Assembly (NCBI GenBank): GCA_023846275.1
Contig: JAIUJO010000447.1
Span: 62,001-126,000, forward strand
Direction of reading: 5' to 3'
Source of the DNA: Vanilla planifolia
Taxonomy: Eukaryota; Streptophyta; Magnoliopsida; Asparagales; Orchidaceae
Length of the DNA stretch: 64,000 bases
This document shows positions 1 through 13,689 of this stretch, one piece after another (position 1 is the first letter of the stretch; each line of letters opens with the position of its first letter). The notes below the pieces were generated by a model. It searched no databases. It saw nothing but the letters and a program-made list of their open reading frames with translations, and had not been told where the DNA came from. Position numbers and translations under genes: made by a program.

Positions 1-3000
1 TGAGCAGGCCTTGTGTAGAATTACTTCAAATTATTAGGTTAAATATGAAAAAATAATTATAAATTAGTAGTTAAAATATGAATAAAATACATATTAAACC
101 TTAAATGAGATAAATTCAAGTAATTTATTCTAACCAAATAAAAATAATTTAAGGATTATAGGAAAAAAAGAAAATAATGTTTCCAAACTAACATAAGCAA
201 ATGATATCGAAGCATTTCATTAGTGAGATAATTTTTACAATAAAATTGTATTTTAAAATACTAAGGAGATTTAGTATAACATCCTATATTACGAAATAAT
301 TTATGATTAAAAATTATTTTTAAAGTATGCCAAATTAATAAGAAATAAAAATTTAAAAATGTAAATAGAAAACTTTAATTTTATAGAGTTTTTTATGGGA
401 AGTAAAATTATGCTTATTTCATCAGATGTCATTTGAAATTAGTATATATTACATGTAGGCAAGCACAAATAAAACAACATTCTTTTAAAGCAATATAAAT
501 TAAATAATCGTAATATAAACAAATTAAAGAGACACAATGGCTACATAATAAGGGAATTAGAGTTTCATAGTAATATAACTAAATCAATGTAGAAGATTTG
601 ATGGAATAAGAAAAAGTACAAGAGAATGCTATATTATAAGATACTAAAGATATCTTGTGTAACAACTTTCATCATCAAATAAATTATTAATTATTTAGAT
701 CTCATCAAAATGATTCCATTGATGTTTCTTTAAAATCAAACAAAGCAAGTTTGGAATTTCTAAAAATTAAAAAATAAAATAAATAGAAATAATAAGAAAT
801 TTTTTATTTAGTAAATATATAAAAAAGTTGAAATAAGATTTAATTAATTAATGTAACATAGGAAAGTAAAAGTAATGTGTTGTTCCCATAAAAGGAAAAT
901 TTGTATTTCATAGTAATATAAGCAGATTGAAGTGAAGGATTTGAAGAAATAAGAAAACTTTTATAACAAAGCTAAAATAAAGTATGCCAAGGGGATCAAG
1001 GGCAAAGTCTTTGATCTTAAAAATACTACAAATCAAAAAGTCTCACAAAACTTTTCAAAAGTGAAAATAATAAAATATTTAACAACATAAAAAAAATTAT
1101 TTAATTTTAGAGGATACAAGATGAGTGTAAAGTCATTTATTTCATATCAATCAGACCTATATTTAAATCATTATAAATTAATAAATTAAATATGTACAAC
1201 TTATAATAAATTTTTATTATATTATAAACAAAATATATATTAAAAAATAAGATTAACTTAAATATATTATCAAACCAATGTGATGTAAAAGTCACAAAAA
1301 AAAAAATTTATAGGTAGATAGTAATATAACCAATTGAAAGAAAATAGTTTTGAAAATTAAAAAAATTTAACAGTAGTATTGCACTACAATATACTAAGGA
1401 TATTGAGTGTAGTATTCTCAATCAACAAATTAGGTATGAATTGAAGTGACAAATAAAATACTCCAAAACTATTGAAACTAAAGTATTTAAAACAATAAAA
1501 TTATACTTAATTAGATAGAGCACATTCATGAAAGTCCAATAATGTTTGTTTCTTCTCTTAGACCTCATTTCGAATTATTACTTACAAAAATAATTAGACA
1601 TAAATAATAATAATGTTTTTTCTATATTAAATAATTATTTATCAAATCTAAAATGAAATATAATAAAGCAACGTAATATAAGCAAAGAAAAAAATATAAA
1701 GTTCTCACAAGAGTAGAATAATAATTTATAGAAATATAACCAAATAAAAAAACTTTTAAGAAAATATGATAAAACATACAAGAAAACTTCATTCCAAGAT
1801 ACTAAAGAGATTAACTTTAACATCCTTAATCCTCAAATTTGTTATGAATAAAAAAAATCATAAAGTTAGCAAAAATTCAATAAGTAATTAATTTTAAAAT
1901 ATTAAGGTAATACTTAATTTAATAAAGCATGTTAAGGCTAGTACTAATGAATTTATTTTATCTTTATTGGACCTTATTAGAATTTTTGCAAATAATTCAA
2001 ATAATAACATAAATAATAATAAATATCTTGTTAACTGTATGTTAATATATTTTAATGACAAAATAAAATAAATTGTGATAATGTAGTATAACAAAAATAA
2101 GGTGATATAAAATTCACAATTGTAAAAATAAAGTGTAACCATGTAATATGGCCTAATGAAAGAAAAAAATTGAATAAATGAGATAAAATTTATTGAAAAG
2201 TTGCTGTTTGAGATACTAACATGATGGAGCATAACATCTTCAATCATTGTATTATATAGAAATTAAATTTTGCTAAAATCATGCCAACCTAAAATGTAAA
2301 AAATCTTAAAAAAATTAAAAGTGAATATTTAATTTGTTAGCACTTGTTGAGATTTGTCAGGTGACTCTTGTTTCATTTTTACCAGACATAGCTTCAAATT
2401 GCTTTGAATAATTAAATTAAATAGAATAAACAATAATAAAGTGTTATTTAAATATTATGTTAACCTATATTGAAAGTGAATTCAATTAAATTGATGAAAT
2501 GTAATTTAACCAAATCAAGGCAAAATAGCGATACACAAGAGGAGATTAGGAATTACATTATAAATATAACCAAATCAAACTAAAAAAATTAAGAAAATGA
2601 ATTAAATTATGTAGAAAAGTTACATTCTAAGGTACTAAAGGTATTCATTATAATATCCTTGATCCTTAAAGTTTATAAGAATTGAAAGGTCTCCTAAAGC
2701 ATATCAAAACCATGAAAAATAAAACTCTTAAAAACACAAAAAATTAATAATTAATGAAATAGAGCTCATTGACATGATGTTGCTGATGATAATTTCATCT
2801 TTGTCATACAACCTTTAGAATTTCAAATAATTACGAAATGAAATAAGAAAACATATTAGTGCAGTATTGCCTTAATAATAAGTATTTATGTACTAAAGCT
2901 TAAATTAGATAAATTGAGGCAATGCAATCTAATGAAATCAAAGTAATGAAAATGTTACAAGATATGAAAAAAAAATTTCATAGTAATATAACCAAATAAA

Positions 3001-3060
3001 AAATTTGAAGAAATAATATAAAGTGTATAAATTACTGTGCTAGATATCGAAAAGATTTAG

Positions 3061-3116
3061 TGACACACTTAAACTTTTAATATGGTGCAAAAAAGTTTAT
3101 CTTTTAAAGTGTGTCA
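3061..3116. repeat. Imperfect inverted repeat (foldback) inside one monomer
   Basis: The arms TGACACACTT (3061-3070) and AAGTGTGTCA (3107-3116) are exact reverse complements. Inside them AAACTTTT (3071-3078) and AAAAGTTT (3091-3098) pair as well, so the segment could fold into an 18-bp stem with one asymmetric bulge and a 12-nt loop. It sits where box 2 of this monomer should continue, and neighbouring monomers do not show it. It may be a small foldback insertion or a palindromic repair scar. Confidence 0.6.
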
Positions 3117-3449
3117 TATCCTTAAAATTAAAATATTTAAAAATATAAAAATTATCATTTAATTACTTAGAGCGGATCGAGATGAGATCAATGATAATTT
3201 TTTTGTCTCAATCGATGCTCACTTGGATTTATCACCAAATAAGAATTTGTACAAAACTTTTTTTATTTTTTTTTATATGTAGTAAATAAATTTTAAAGCT
3301 AAATGAGTGAAATTCATGTAAAATATTATAACAATATTGAAGCCATGTAAACATCACATTGGTGTAGGTTGGAGTTACAAAGTAACATTAATAAATCAAA
3401 TAAAAAATTTGAAAAAAATGACAAAACTTCTTATGGGAAAGTTGTATTC

Positions 3450-6400
3450 TAAGGTACTTAGAAGATCTAGCATAACTTCCTCAATTATCAAATCAGGTAT
3501 GAATCAAAAACTTTTATGAGGAATAGTAAAATACTTCAAAAAATATTTTTTATAATATTAAAATGAATATCTGGTTGGATAATGCTCATTAATGCTTATT
3601 TATCATGGTTTGTTTCATCTTGACAGAATAACTATTGTAATTTCTAAGAATTATCAAAATAAATTAACTTAAATAATAATAATAATAAAATATTATCTTA
3701 ATGTTATGTTGTTTAGTATAATAATGAAATAAGATAAAATTAATAATGTAAAAAAAAATAAATCAAGATAATGTGAATCTCATAAGAGAGAAGATTTTGT
3801 TTTAAATTGCAATATAACAAAATCAAACTAAAATATTTGAATAAAATGGTAAATTGTGTGAGGAATTTTCTTTCAAAAGTACAAAGGGGGTTGTGGGTGA
3901 CATTGTTTATCACTAAATCAGGTAAAAATTGAAATGCCTCGAAAAGGCTTGCGACATTTGCTTCATGCAGATCAGACTTAAATTGTGATTAATTTAAATT
4001 CTCAAATTTAAATAAACATAAATAATAATAAATTAATATTTTAATAATGATGAAATATATATTAATTCTAAAATAGGATAGACTAAAGCAATGTAATATA
4101 AGGAATTCACTATTGCATAAAGGTCAAACAAGAGAAGAACTAGAGTTTCAAAATTATTTAAGGAAATTAAACAAAAAATTTTCAAAGAACAAGATAAGCT
4201 GTATAGAAAAGTTGCATTCCAAAAACTAAAGTGATCAAGCATAAAATTAAAGATAATAAAATAAAATGCAAATCAAAATACCTTATGAATCATAAAAAGA
4301 CATAATAAGTAAAATATTTAAGTATATAAAAGTAAATATTTAATTTAATAGAGCTCTTTGGGATGAGCCAATCACCTTTATTTTAGATCGATTAGATGTC
4401 GTTGGTAATTACTACAAATTATTAAACAATTAATGCACAAATAATAATAATAAATTACTATTTTATTGTAAAAAATTATGTTCAACTTGAAATAAGATAA
4501 ATTTAAGCAATATAATATGACCAAATCAAAGTGATGTGAAAATCACATGAGAAAATATTTATAGTGAAATAATAATATAACAAAAATAAAATTAAAAAAT
4601 TAGAGAAATAAGATAAATTGTATGCAAAAGTTACATTCCATGATGCTAAAAAGTTTAAGAGTAAAATCCTTGATTATCAAAATAAGTTTGAATCATTATA
4701 TCTAGTAAAATATGCATAAATAAATTAATTAAAATATTTAAAAATATAAATGTTAACATTTAAATAGTTCAACCCCACCACTGCGAGTCTAATTTTTTTA
4801 ATTTTTCCACAAATAGACATTTATTGAAATTATTATGGATTTAAAAATAAATAAACATTAATAATAATAAATTATTATTCCAAAACAATTCTACATAAAT
4901 TATCATTGATATAAAGTAAATAGAGCAATGCAATGTAAATAAATCAAGGTGTTGTTATAGTAACAAGTGATGAAAATTAGAATTTCATAGTGAAATAACT
5001 AAATTAAAATAAAAATTTTGGATAAATGAGTTAAATTGTTTTAAAACATTGCAATCTAAGATCTAAAAACATTCAATGTAAAATCCTTGGCTATTAAATC
5101 TTGTATGAGTTAAAATATAACATAAAACATAACAATATCCTAGAAATTAAAACTTCTAAAAAATAAAAATTATTGTTTAAATTGATAGATCCTGACAAAT
5201 GAGTCGAATGAATTTTTTTCACCTTAATGAGACCTCAATAAGTATTATTATTAATAAATAAAATTAATAAGTGGAAATAATAAAAATTTATTATTTAAAT
5301 ACTGAGCAAATATGTATTCATGGTAAAATAACATAATACGAAGTAATGTAATATAATAAAAAAAATGTGAAGTAATTGTAATAGGATAAGATTTAGAGTT
5401 GCATAATAGTTTAATGATATAAAAAAAGAAAAACTGAAACAAATGTGAAGAATAGTAAGAAAAGATTTCATTCTAAAATATTTAAGAGATTGAATGCAAC
5501 ATCTTTAGTCACAAAATTAAGTATGAATCAAACTTACTTATAAAATATTTAAAATCTTAGAAAATGTAACAATAAAAATGTAAATGTGAATATATCATTC
5601 AATAAAGCTCCTCAAGATGAGTCTGATAACCCTTGTCTTGTGTCAATCCGATCTTGGTTGGAATTTTTGTGAATTGCAAAAATATGTAAGAATAAATAAT
5701 AATAAATTATTGTTTTAATGTAAAGAAATATGTATTAAGAATAAATGAGAATATCTAAAGCATTGTTTCATAGTGAATTCAAAAAGATGTAAAAGGAAAA
5801 TTAGAGTAACAACCTCAATAGTCAAATAAAGTACAAGATAAACTTTGTAAAATTTTTCCAACCCATCGAAAGAAATAAATTAAATATGTAAGTGATTATT
5901 AAATAGATAAATCTCATCGAAACAAGTATGACTACTTTTTTTTATCTTTATCAGACATCATTCGGAATTGCTATGAATTTCCAATCTAAATAAACATAAT
6001 TCATAAAAAATTAATTTTTTAAATATCAGTAAAATATATATATATTAAAACTAAAATGACATAAACATAATGAATTAATATAACCAAATAAAAGTGATGT
6101 AAAGCTCACATGAGAAGAGAATTTGAATGTCATAGTTATGTAATCTTATCGAAACAGAATATTTAACAAAATGAGATCGTTATTACACGAAAGATTTAGG
6201 TAAAGATATTAAGGAGGTTTAGTCTAACATCCTAAGCAATCAAATGAGGTACGAATAGAAATTTCTTATAATGAGTTTCAAAACCCAATACATAAATTTT
6301 TAAAAATATATCAACGAATACTTAATTTAAATGAGCTCATCAAGATTAATGTGAGGATGTTTGTTGCATCTTTATCAAAGAACATTTGGAATACGATGAA

Positions 6401-6620
6401 TTATTAAATTAAATTAATGCTAATATTAAGAAATTTATTTAAATTCAATAAACATATAATAATGTTGAATTGAGATAAATTAAAGTAGTATAATAATAGA
6501 AAATGATAATCTAAATATTAAATGAATGGAGAATTAGAGTTTCACAATAATACAAGGAAATAAAAAAACACCTTTTAACAAATTAAACAATTTATATTAA
6601 AAAGTTGTATTTTAAGAAAA
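3450..6620 (+). repeat. Higher-order repeat copy A (about 3.17 kb, 7-8 monomers)
   Basis: Successive monomers here match, in order, those of the next block better than they match their immediate neighbours. Paired box 2 positions are 3453/6625, 3878/7050, 4222/7365, 4642/7778, 5059/8192, 5478/8603 and 6205/9015. Copy-specific features shared by the pairs include a monomer that lost the same internal segment including box 1 (after 3900 and after 7090). Others are AATAATATAAC followed by AAATTAGAGAAA (near 4570 and 7705), a CATAA plus ATATCCTAGA string (5120 and 8245), and CCTTGTCTTG after the dyad box (5630 and 8760). A short extra monomer near 5750-5830 is missing from copy B. This indicates block duplication of a multi-monomer unit. 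Confidence 0.75.
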
Positions 6621-9200
6621 AAACAGAGCTCCAATGTGACATCTTCACTCATAAAATCAGGTAAAAGTGCTAACTTCTCATTAAATGTACCAAAACCCTT
6701 CAAAGAAAAATACTTCAAAATGTAACCAAAAAGTTTTAATTAGGGAGAGCTCTTTGTGGTGAGTTCATCAATGTTTGTTTCATCTCAATCGAACCTCATT
6801 TTTAATTAATGAAAAATTCTAAACTAAATAACAAAACTAAATAAGGATAAATTATAATAAATTATTATCTTAATTTGAATTAAAAATTAATTAATGTTGA
6901 GATGAGAAAAATTGTCGACGTATAATAGAAAAAAATCAAAGAGATTTTAGGGTAGCATAAGAGAGAATTTAGACATACATTGTAATATTTTGAAATCAAA
7001 GTAATTGTTTAAAGAAAAAGGGTAATAGTGTGAGACAGTTTCTTTCCCAAATACAAAAAAAGTTGAGTGCAACATTCATGATCTTTAAATTATGTACAAA
7101 TTGAATTGGTTCGTTTTTTAGACATAACTTGGAATTAAAAAAATTATCAAATTAAATGAAAATAAATAATAACAAATTATTTTTCTAATAGTGATGAAAT
7201 ATAAATATGTTCCAAAATGGTATAAACTATAGCAATGTAATATAATATTTCAAGGTTATATAAAGGTCAAAGATGAGGAGAATAGATTTTCTTAATAATA
7301 AAAAAAAAATAAAGAAAAAAATTTAAAGAGTTATGCAAAATTTAATTGAAGGTTACAATCTATGACACTAAAGTGTTCGGGTGTAACACTCTTAATAATC
7401 AAATTAATTATAAATTGAAATACCTCTTAAAGCACACAAACCTCTTAAAAAATAGTTAAATTTATAAAAATAAATATTTAGCTTTATACAACTTGTTAGG
7501 ATGAGTCTGTGAGCCTAATTTCATCTTGATTGGACTTCATTTTTAATACTATAAATTACTAAATTATTTAGGCACAAATAACAAAAAATTACTATTTTAA
7601 TATTAAAAACATATAATAGAGTACATGTGAGATAAATTAAATTAATTTAAAGAAACAAAATAAAAGTTATATGAAACCCACATGAGAGGACTTTTAGAGT
7701 AAAATAATAATATAACCAAAATAAAATTTAAAAATTAGAGAAATTTGATAAATTTTATAGGAAATTTCCATTTTAAGATGCCAAGAAATTTGAGTGTAAC
7801 GTCCTTGATTATCTAAATTTGTACGAATGATTACAATCATAAAACATGCAAAAATATGTTAAAATTAAATATTTAAAAATCTAAGCACTAATATTTAATT
7901 AGTTGGACCCACGGAGGCTAGTCTTATTTTGTTATTTTGTCTCCATTAGACCTTCATTATAATTATTGTCAAATAAAAGAAAGTAAAAGTATTAATAAAT
8001 TAGTATTTTTAAAGTAATGCTTCATATATTTTAAATAATATGAAATGAATTGAATAAATGTAATATAAGTAAATAAAATTGTTGTAATAGTCAAAAGAAT
8101 TAAAATTACAAGTTCCTAGAAATATAACTTAACCAAATTCAAATGTTTTGATAAATGAATTTTGTTCTTATAAAATATTACATTCAAAGTGGCTAAGGAG
8201 ATTCAATGTGACATCATTGAGTTTCAAATCAGGTATGAGTTTAAGCATTATATAAAACATAAAAATGTCCTAGATATTAAAATAATTAAAAAAAATGACT
8301 ATTTAATTTGATAGGGCTTGCAAGTGAGTCTAATGATTTGGTTCTACCATGATCATACCTCACTTGGAACATTTGTTAATAAATAAAATAAATAAGTATG
8401 AAGAAAAATAAATTATTTTTTAATACTAAGCAAATATGTTTTAAAGCTAAATTTAAAAAATTTGAAGCAAGGTAATCTAACGAAATGAATGTGAATTAAC
8501 TATTACATGACAAGAGGTTTAGAGTTATATAGTAGTTTAATTAAATAAAAAGAGAAACATTCCAAGAAATGTGAAAAATAGTAATAAAAAGTTGCATCCC
8601 AAACTAATTAAGTGATTGAGTGCAACACCATCGATCACTAAAACATTTATGACTCAAAATTACTCAAAAAAACATTTCAAAACCTTCGAAAAGGTAACAT
8701 AAAAAGCATAAATATGAATAGATCATTTTGTAATTCACCTAAAGATGAGATCGAGAACCTTTGTCTTGTTTCAATCAAATCTTGATTGTAATTACTATGA
8801 ATTAAAAATATTTAAAAATAAAAAAATATTTCTTCAATATCAATTAAATATATATTGATGAAAAAATTAGATAAACCTAATCAGTTAATATAACTAAATC
8901 AAAGAAATCTAAATCTTACATAAGAGAAAAATTTGAACATAACAACAACACAATCTCATCAAAATAAAATTTTTGAAGGCATAAGACAATTGTTATAGGA
9001 AAGATTTCTTCAAAGATATTAAGGTGATTGAGCATAACAAACTAAGTCATCAAATGATGTATGGGTAGCAATTTCTTAAAAAGATTTCCAAAACCTTATA
9101 AATAAATTATATAAATATATAGAAATGAATATTTAATTTAATTGAGATCATATAGATCAATATGAGTATTTTCATGTTAACACAAAAAAAATATAGATAT
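6620..9200 (+). repeat. Higher-order repeat copy B (about 2.58 kb, shortened)
   Basis: This is the second copy of the multi-monomer unit described at 3450-6620, in the same monomer order. The offset to copy A is about 3.13-3.17 kb over most of the block. It drops to about 2.8 kb after the monomer at 8603 and about 2.57 kb by 9206, which shows at least two deletions, of roughly 310 and 240 bp. The deletions remove the counterpart of the short monomer near 5750-5830 and of part of the 6380-6610 interval. Confidence 0.7.
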
Positions 9201-9740
9201 CTAATGTAATGTCTTCAATTATCAAATCAAGTACATGTGGTAATATCTCCTAAAATGAATGCTTCAAACCAAAAAACTTCATAATGTGTTAAAAAAGTTT
9301 AAATTGTAGAGAGCTTATTGTCATCAGTTCAACAAAGTTTGTTTCTTATTAATCGAGCCTCTTTTCGAATTATTGGAAATTTCTTAAAAAATAACCAATA
9401 ATTTAAAATAGATTTTTATTTTAATTTGAAGTAAAATAACCAATTAAAAGAGATTTGTCAGTCACATAAGAGAGCATTTAGACAAACATAGTACTATAAC
9501 CAAATAAAAGCAAAACAATTAAAGAAATGATATTTGTACTAAAATGTTTAGTTCCAAGTTACTAACAAGATCAAGAGTAATATCCTTGATCATCCAAATA
9601 GCTATAAATTAAAATTTCTTGTAAAGTGTACCAAGACATTAGAAAATAAAATAATTAAAAGCATATTCGTTCTTTTATCACGATAAGACATCATTTTGAA
9701 CTATGGGAAATACAAAACTAAATTAGCAAATCCAAGTATC
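9200..9740 (+). repeat. Higher-order repeat copy C, beginning only
   Basis: The first monomers of a third copy follow copy B. The stretch around 9206 matches 6636, with a GTAATGTCTTCAATTA versus GTGACATCTTCACTC box, then GTAGAGAGCTTATTG versus GGGAGAGCTCTTTG. The stretch around 9460-9560 matches 6950-7050, with AGAGAGCATTTAGACAAACA versus AGAGAGAATTTAGACATACA. Beyond about 9740 I could no longer match monomers one-to-one with copy A or B, so either the third copy is truncated or later monomers have diverged too far to follow by eye. Confidence 0.55.
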
Positions 9741-12700
9741 AATAATTTTTTCAATATTTATAAAATATATATTAAGCAAAAATTTTGATACATTGGAAAA
9801 TTTTAATATACCTAAATAAAAGTATAATAAGAGTTACAATGGTGGGCAACTAGAGTTTGGAAACAATATAACCAAATTTATAAGAATTTTTTTTGATGTA
9901 AGACAAATTGCGTGAGGAAGTTGCATTCCAAAATACCAATGAGAACAGTGTAACGTCTTCGACCACCAAATTTGGTGCAAATTAAAAGAACTCCTAAAAT
10001 ATGAAAAACCAAGAATGTAAAAAATTTATAAATATTGAAATAAATATTTAATTGGGTACAGATTGTTGAGATAAATCTGATGATAAATATTTCATTTTAA
10101 TTGGACCTAGTTTAATTGCTATATGTTACTGAAGTAATTAAGTATAAGTTATAAGAAAAAATTATTTTAAAATTAAGTAAATATATATTTAAGGTAAAAT
10201 CTAATAAGTTTAAAAAAAGTATTATATTATAAGTAATAAAAAAGCAATGTAAAGCTAATATAATAATAGAAATTGAACTCATAGTATTATAACCAAATTC
10301 ATGCAAAAGATTTCTAAAACGAAAAATAAATTTCGTGAGAAAGCCACATTTTAAGATGCTTAGGAGATCGAGTGCAACAGCCCATGTCATGAAATAAATT
10401 ATGGATCAAAATGCTTGATAATTCTTACAAAAATAGTTTAAAAGTGAAATAATTTAAAAATTTTAAAAATATATTTAATTTAATAGAGAACATTTAGATG
10501 ATTTTAATTGTTGTTGTTTCACATTAATTAGACCACCTTGAAAACTATTTTGAATTATTAAAAAATAAGAATAAACTATAATAAATTATTCTTTTAATAT
10601 TTTTCTTAATGATTAACTATGTTCAAGTAGCATTAGTTGAAGCAACATAATATAACAAAAATAAAACAACGAAATGGTCACACAAGTAGAGAATTAACAT
10701 AAATAATAATACATTACCATTTTTATTTTTAGCATATATACAAGACATTGAAATGAGATAAATCGATGTAATGTATTATAACCAAGTCATAGTATTGTAA
10801 TGGTCAAATAAGAGGATAATTAGGGGTTCATAGTGTTATAGCTAAATAAAATTGTAAAATTTACAAAAATTAGAATAATTTTATAGGAAAATTGCATTCC
10901 ATGACTAAGAAGATTAAGTGTACATTCCTCTATCATTAAATAAGGGATGAATAAAAATTACATATATATAACACGAAAAATAATAAAAACATAAAAAGGT
11001 TATTTAACTACGTAAATCCTTTTTACATGAGCCTACTAACAATAGTTTCATGTCAACTAAACCATGTTTTTAATATTTTGAATGATTAAATTAAATATGC
11101 CTAAATATTAGTGATTTCTTTTAGGCTATGAATAAAATATATTTTAATGATGAAATTAAAAAAAATAGAATCAATCTAACACAACAATAGAATGCTATGC
11201 AAAGGTCATGAGACAAGAGATTTAGAGTTAGTAGTAATATAATCAAATAAAAGTCAAAAGTTTTAAAAATTAGATAATTTATATGACAAATTTGTATTCT
11301 ATATGACTAAGGAGATTACATGTATCTTTCTCATTTATGACATTAGGTATGAATAAAAATGTCTCAAGAAAAATACCAAAATGATAAAAAAACATATATC
11401 TAGAACAATAAAAGTATATATTAAATTAAATAGAGCAAATTGAGGTGAGTTTCGTGACGTAAATTTGCACCCATTGGACTGCATTAGAAATTATTATGAA
11501 TCCCCAAAATAATTAAAATTATGCAACATACTACAATTTAAAAAATATAAAAGTGAAGCAAGAGTAGAATTACAATTTAATAGAAATATAACAAAATCTA
11601 ACCTAAAAATATTAACAAATATGATAAATTGATATCTAAGGGTACATTCAAAAACACTAAGGAGATCAAGTGTTCTCAATAATCAATTTAGATATTAATC
11701 AAAAATCTTGCAAAACCTCTTATAATCTTTGAAAACAAAATATTTAAAAATAAAAATTGATTATAAGGAGAAAACCTCATGAAACAAGATGAACGATGCT
11801 TGTATCATTTCCATTGTACCATTTAAAGAATTAAGGAAAATTAGAAAATTAAATTATCATAAAAAATTATAATTTGATCTTTTAGAGTTAAATTAATATA
11901 TATTTAAGAAAAAATAGACCAAATTAAAGCAATGTAATTTGATCAAATCAAAGCAATTTAAAGGTTATAGGATAACAAAAAAAAAAGTGCTTCATAGCAA
12001 TATGACAAAATTAAAGTGAAAAATTTGAATAAACGAAAAAACATTATTTTAGAAAGTTTTGTTCCAATAAACTAAGTAGGTTGACTGTATCATATTTGAT
12101 CATCAAATCTAGTGGAAATCAATATGTCTCTTAATGTATGCAAAAGCCCAAGACAATAAAAAGTCTAAGAATATATAATTGAATATTTAATTCGATCAAG
12201 TCTTCATGACAAGCTTGATTATGCTTGTTTCCTCCCAATCAAACCTTGTTTAAAATTTTGAAGAATTTCAAATTTAAGTTAACCTAAATAACTATAATTT
12301 AGTATTTTAGTATGTGATAAACATATTTCAGAGCCAAATTGAGAAAAAATAAATACATAAAATGTTCAAATCATTGAACTTTTTTTAATGACCAATACAA
12401 AATTAAATATTCAATTTTGTAAAATATCCTCATTCAACAAATTAGTTACAAAGTGAAATCACTTTTGGAGCATGCCAAAAATTAAAAAAATGAATTATTT
12501 ATAAAACCTCAAAATAAAAAATATTATTTAATAGAGATAATCAAGGCAAGTCGGACAAATTATTTGGAATTAACAAATCAAATAAACATAAATTTAAAAA
12601 ATTATTTTTAATATTTTTTAAATATATATTAATGTCAAATAACTCAAGTTGTAAAATATTGCATGAATAATATTCATATTAAATGACTAAAAATTTATAG

Positions 12701-13130
12701 ATAACATTTAAATTACATAGAGCCCATCTAGTCTGCTCAACATGGATTTTATCTAAATCAGACCTCATTTGTAAGTACTAGGAATTACAAAAATAAAAAA
12801 ATTAAATAAATATAAATAAATATCAATTATTATTTAAATATTTATTAAATTTAATTAAATTAAAATTAAAAAAGTTGACATAATGCAATATAACATAAAC
12901 GCAATTTTGTAATAATCAAATGATAAGGGAATACGGCATACGTAGTAATATAACAAAATTGAAATGAAACTCTTTTATGAAAGGGACAAATCATGTAACA
13001 AAGTTGCATTATATGGTACTTAGATGATCGATTGTAATAAAAAAAATCATCAAATGCTCTACAAACTAAAATCTCTCATCAACTTTACCCAAATAATAAA
13101 AAAATAAAATATTTAACAATATAAATATAA

Positions 13131-13170
13131 ATATTACATAACCTTAATTTATATTACATAACCTTAATTT
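13131..13170. repeat. Perfect 20-bp tandem duplication at an orientation switch
   Basis: The 20-mer ATATTACATAACCTTAATTT occurs twice with no gap (13131-13150 and 13151-13170). Upstream, monomers read forward, ending in an AAATATTTAACAATATAAA spacer. Directly after, the sequence reads as a reverse-orientation monomer (AATTTATCTTATTTC). The duplication therefore marks the forward-to-reverse breakpoint. Confidence 0.85.
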
Positions 13171-13640
13171 ATCTTATTTCAAAATTAATAAAGGTTTATT
13201 TAATATTGAAATAATAAATTATCATTATTTATTCTTATAAACTTTGGAAATTAGTAGAAACTCCAAATAAAGTTTGATGGTGACTAAATATGCATGATTG
13301 GACTCAACTCGATGAGCTTTATTTGTTGGATTATTTTTTCATAAAAATAAATTTTTCACTTTCTAAGGTTTTGGTATGCCTCAAAAGGCTTTTCAATTTC
13401 TACATCATTTTTCAAACAAAAATTGCAATTGATCACTATTACATCTTTGGATATAAATTACTAATAAAATGTATCTCTTATCTTTATATTTTCTTGACTT
13501 TTTGTCTTAGTACAAGCCCTAATTGTCCTCTAACCATTATACAACATGATTTTGATAGATTAAATTGTTTGAAATAGTAAATTTTTATTATTAAAGCTTA
13601 CTTAATTTTTTAATTCATAGTAATTCTAAAAAATGAGTAT
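13131..13640 (-). repeat. Reverse-orientation satellite fragment left of the non-repeat insert
   Basis: Monomer sequence in reverse orientation. ACTCAACTCGATGAGCTTT near 13303-13321 is the dyad box read backwards, followed by TTCTAAGGTTTTGGTATGCC near 13362 as in other reverse monomers. Parts of 13420-13590 match the repeat poorly. A recognisable TTAATTCATAGTAATTCTAA segment at about 13606 then ends the repeat. The open frame at 13290-13577 starts inside this repeat and has no recognisable domain, so I do not treat it as a gene. Confidence 0.7.
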
Positions 13641-13689
13641 ATTGTCAAGTTCGATCTTAAAAGTTCACTTGACTATCTTTTGATGGAGC

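Larger units (their letters stand above)
1..13130 (+). repeat. Diverged ~415-bp tandem satellite, forward block 1
   Basis: This block is a head-to-tail array of about 32 degenerate monomers. Box 2 (around GATACTAAGGAGATCGAGTG) recurs near 262, 640, 1391, 1798, 2213, 2630, 3043, 3453, 3878, 4222, 4642, 5059, 5478, 6205, 7050, 7365, 7778, 8192, 8603, 9015, 9555, 9938, 10355, 10900, 11308, 11655, 12075 and 13015. Most spacings are 400-425 bp, with shorter ones where monomers are internally deleted. Each monomer also carries the GAGCTCATC dyad box, a TAATAATAAATTATTA-type tract and two copies of a motif near ATAACCAAATCAAAG. Divergence between monomers is high and no long open frame persists from one unit to the next, so it is non-coding. 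It is probably pericentromeric or other constitutive heterochromatin; the repeat itself is seen, the location is inferred. Confidence 0.9.

Noticed and set aside
1894-2247. A 117-codon minus-strand open frame with hydrophobic, membrane-like composition
   Set aside because: It lies inside satellite monomers. The Phe/Ile/Leu/Tyr richness is what A+T-rich DNA gives by chance, and neighbouring monomers do not keep the frame open.
3337-3519. A 60-codon plus-strand open frame with more polar composition
   Set aside because: Covers box 2 and spacer of one monomer; equivalent positions in other monomers contain stops.
1-13130. A CRISPR array, because of regularly spaced repeats
   Set aside because: The whole ~415-bp unit is repeated with diverged spacers, there are no short identical repeats with unique spacers, no cas genes, and the context is eukaryotic.
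13290-13577. A 95-codon plus-strand open frame next to the unclassified insert
   Set aside because: Its first half is the reverse satellite monomer including the dyad box; no recognisable domain and no signs of a promoter or splice context.
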